Shown: positions 5,588 to 5,751 of the stretch, piece after piece
How positions within the stretch are numbered: the first letter of the stretch is position 1
Layout: every line of letters starts with the position of its first letter
Assembly (NCBI GenBank): GCA_020442225.1
Contig: JAGRKR010000080.1
Coordinates: 246-5,996, forward strand
Source: Hyphomicrobiaceae bacterium
GTDB lineage: Bacteria; Pseudomonadota; Alphaproteobacteria; Rhizobiales; Hyphomicrobiaceae
Length of the DNA stretch: 5,751 bases
Reading direction: 5' to 3'
Position numbers and translations under genes: made by a program
Notes under the pieces: model-generated
The model's input: the letters and a program-made list of their open reading frames with translations, nothing else
What the model was told of the DNA's origin: nothing
Databases searched by the model: none

Positions 5588-5751
5588 CTAGTGATGCGAG
5601 CCTTTGTGTGAGCCCGGCGCGCTCGACCCGATCGCCTCGACGTCCAGCTCGATCTCGATCCTGCCGGCCTTCTCGAACGTCAGCGTCGCCTTGACGGCTT
5701 GCCCCTTCACGATCGGTCGTCGCAAGTCGATGAACATGATGTGGTAGCCGC
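5588..5751 (-). CDS. C-terminal part of a PCu(A)C-family copper metallochaperone (partial)
   Basis: Reading leftward from the window edge, 53 residues run from GYHIMFIDLRRP to a TAG stop at 5588-5590. This is the end of the PCu(A)C (formerly DUF461) cupredoxin-like fold. GYHIMF holds the final H-x-M of the family's Cu(I) site, and KGQAVKATLTFEKAGRIEIELDVEAI is the closing strand pair, in the same order as known members. These periplasmic proteins carry Cu(I) to cytochrome c oxidase assembly, often with Sco1. The tail is rich in Ser, Gly and His (GSHKGSHH) and might add metal ligands. The signal peptide and the first His and Met ligands lie beyond the window, so an intact site cannot be confirmed. 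It converges on the PBP gene with a 46-base gap. The family assignment is strong for so short a piece because the motif spacing is distinctive. Confidence 0.88.
   Translation of the reverse strand, partial: GYHIMFIDLRRPIVKGQAVKATLTFEKAGRIEIELDVEAIGSSAPGSHKGSHH

Overview
The window is high-GC chromosomal DNA with strongly G/C-biased third codon positions. Its gene families (an enoyl-CoA hydratase tail, a CapI/LspL-type UDP-glucuronate 4-epimerase, a short PBP1A-like protein and a PCu(A)C copper chaperone) suggest an alphaproteobacterium, perhaps a rhizobial or Reyranella-like lineage. That placement is inferred from sequence feel, not from any database comparison.

Layout: positions 1-60 are the end of a plus-strand gene, probably an enoyl-CoA hydratase. 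Converging on it from the minus strand is a run of three genes: a UDP-glucuronate 4-epimerase (1509-2522), then two adjacent small six-helix membrane proteins (759-1367 and 79-711). The membrane proteins are clearly paralogues of each other and belong to no family I recognise. Divergent from the epimerase is a 138-residue plus-strand orphan (2741-3157) whose predicted shape suggests a winged-helix fold. A 350-base gap (3158-3507) holds a terminator-like hairpin and an AT-rich, promoter-like island. It precedes a bifunctional class A penicillin-binding protein (GT51 plus transpeptidase), most likely starting at GTG 3508 and ending at 5541. The window ends inside a minus-strand gene (5588-5751) encoding the C-terminus of a PCu(A)C copper metallochaperone that converges on the PBP gene.

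Two genes concern the cell envelope: the epimerase makes UDP-galacturonate for surface polysaccharides, and the PBP polymerises and crosslinks peptidoglycan. The copper chaperone works in the periplasm and the hydratase in acyl-CoA metabolism. Nothing in the layout ties all of these into one system. There are no tRNA or rRNA genes, CRISPR arrays, insertion sequences or phage genes that I can see.

The items most worth a second look are the tandem pair of unrecognised six-helix membrane proteins, a perfect 11+1+11 bp inverted repeat inside the first codons of the PBP gene, a 14-bp perfect palindrome just upstream of the membrane-protein pair, and the orphan winged-helix-like protein with a dyad in its upstream region. 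I see no strong evidence for a wholly new multi-gene system.
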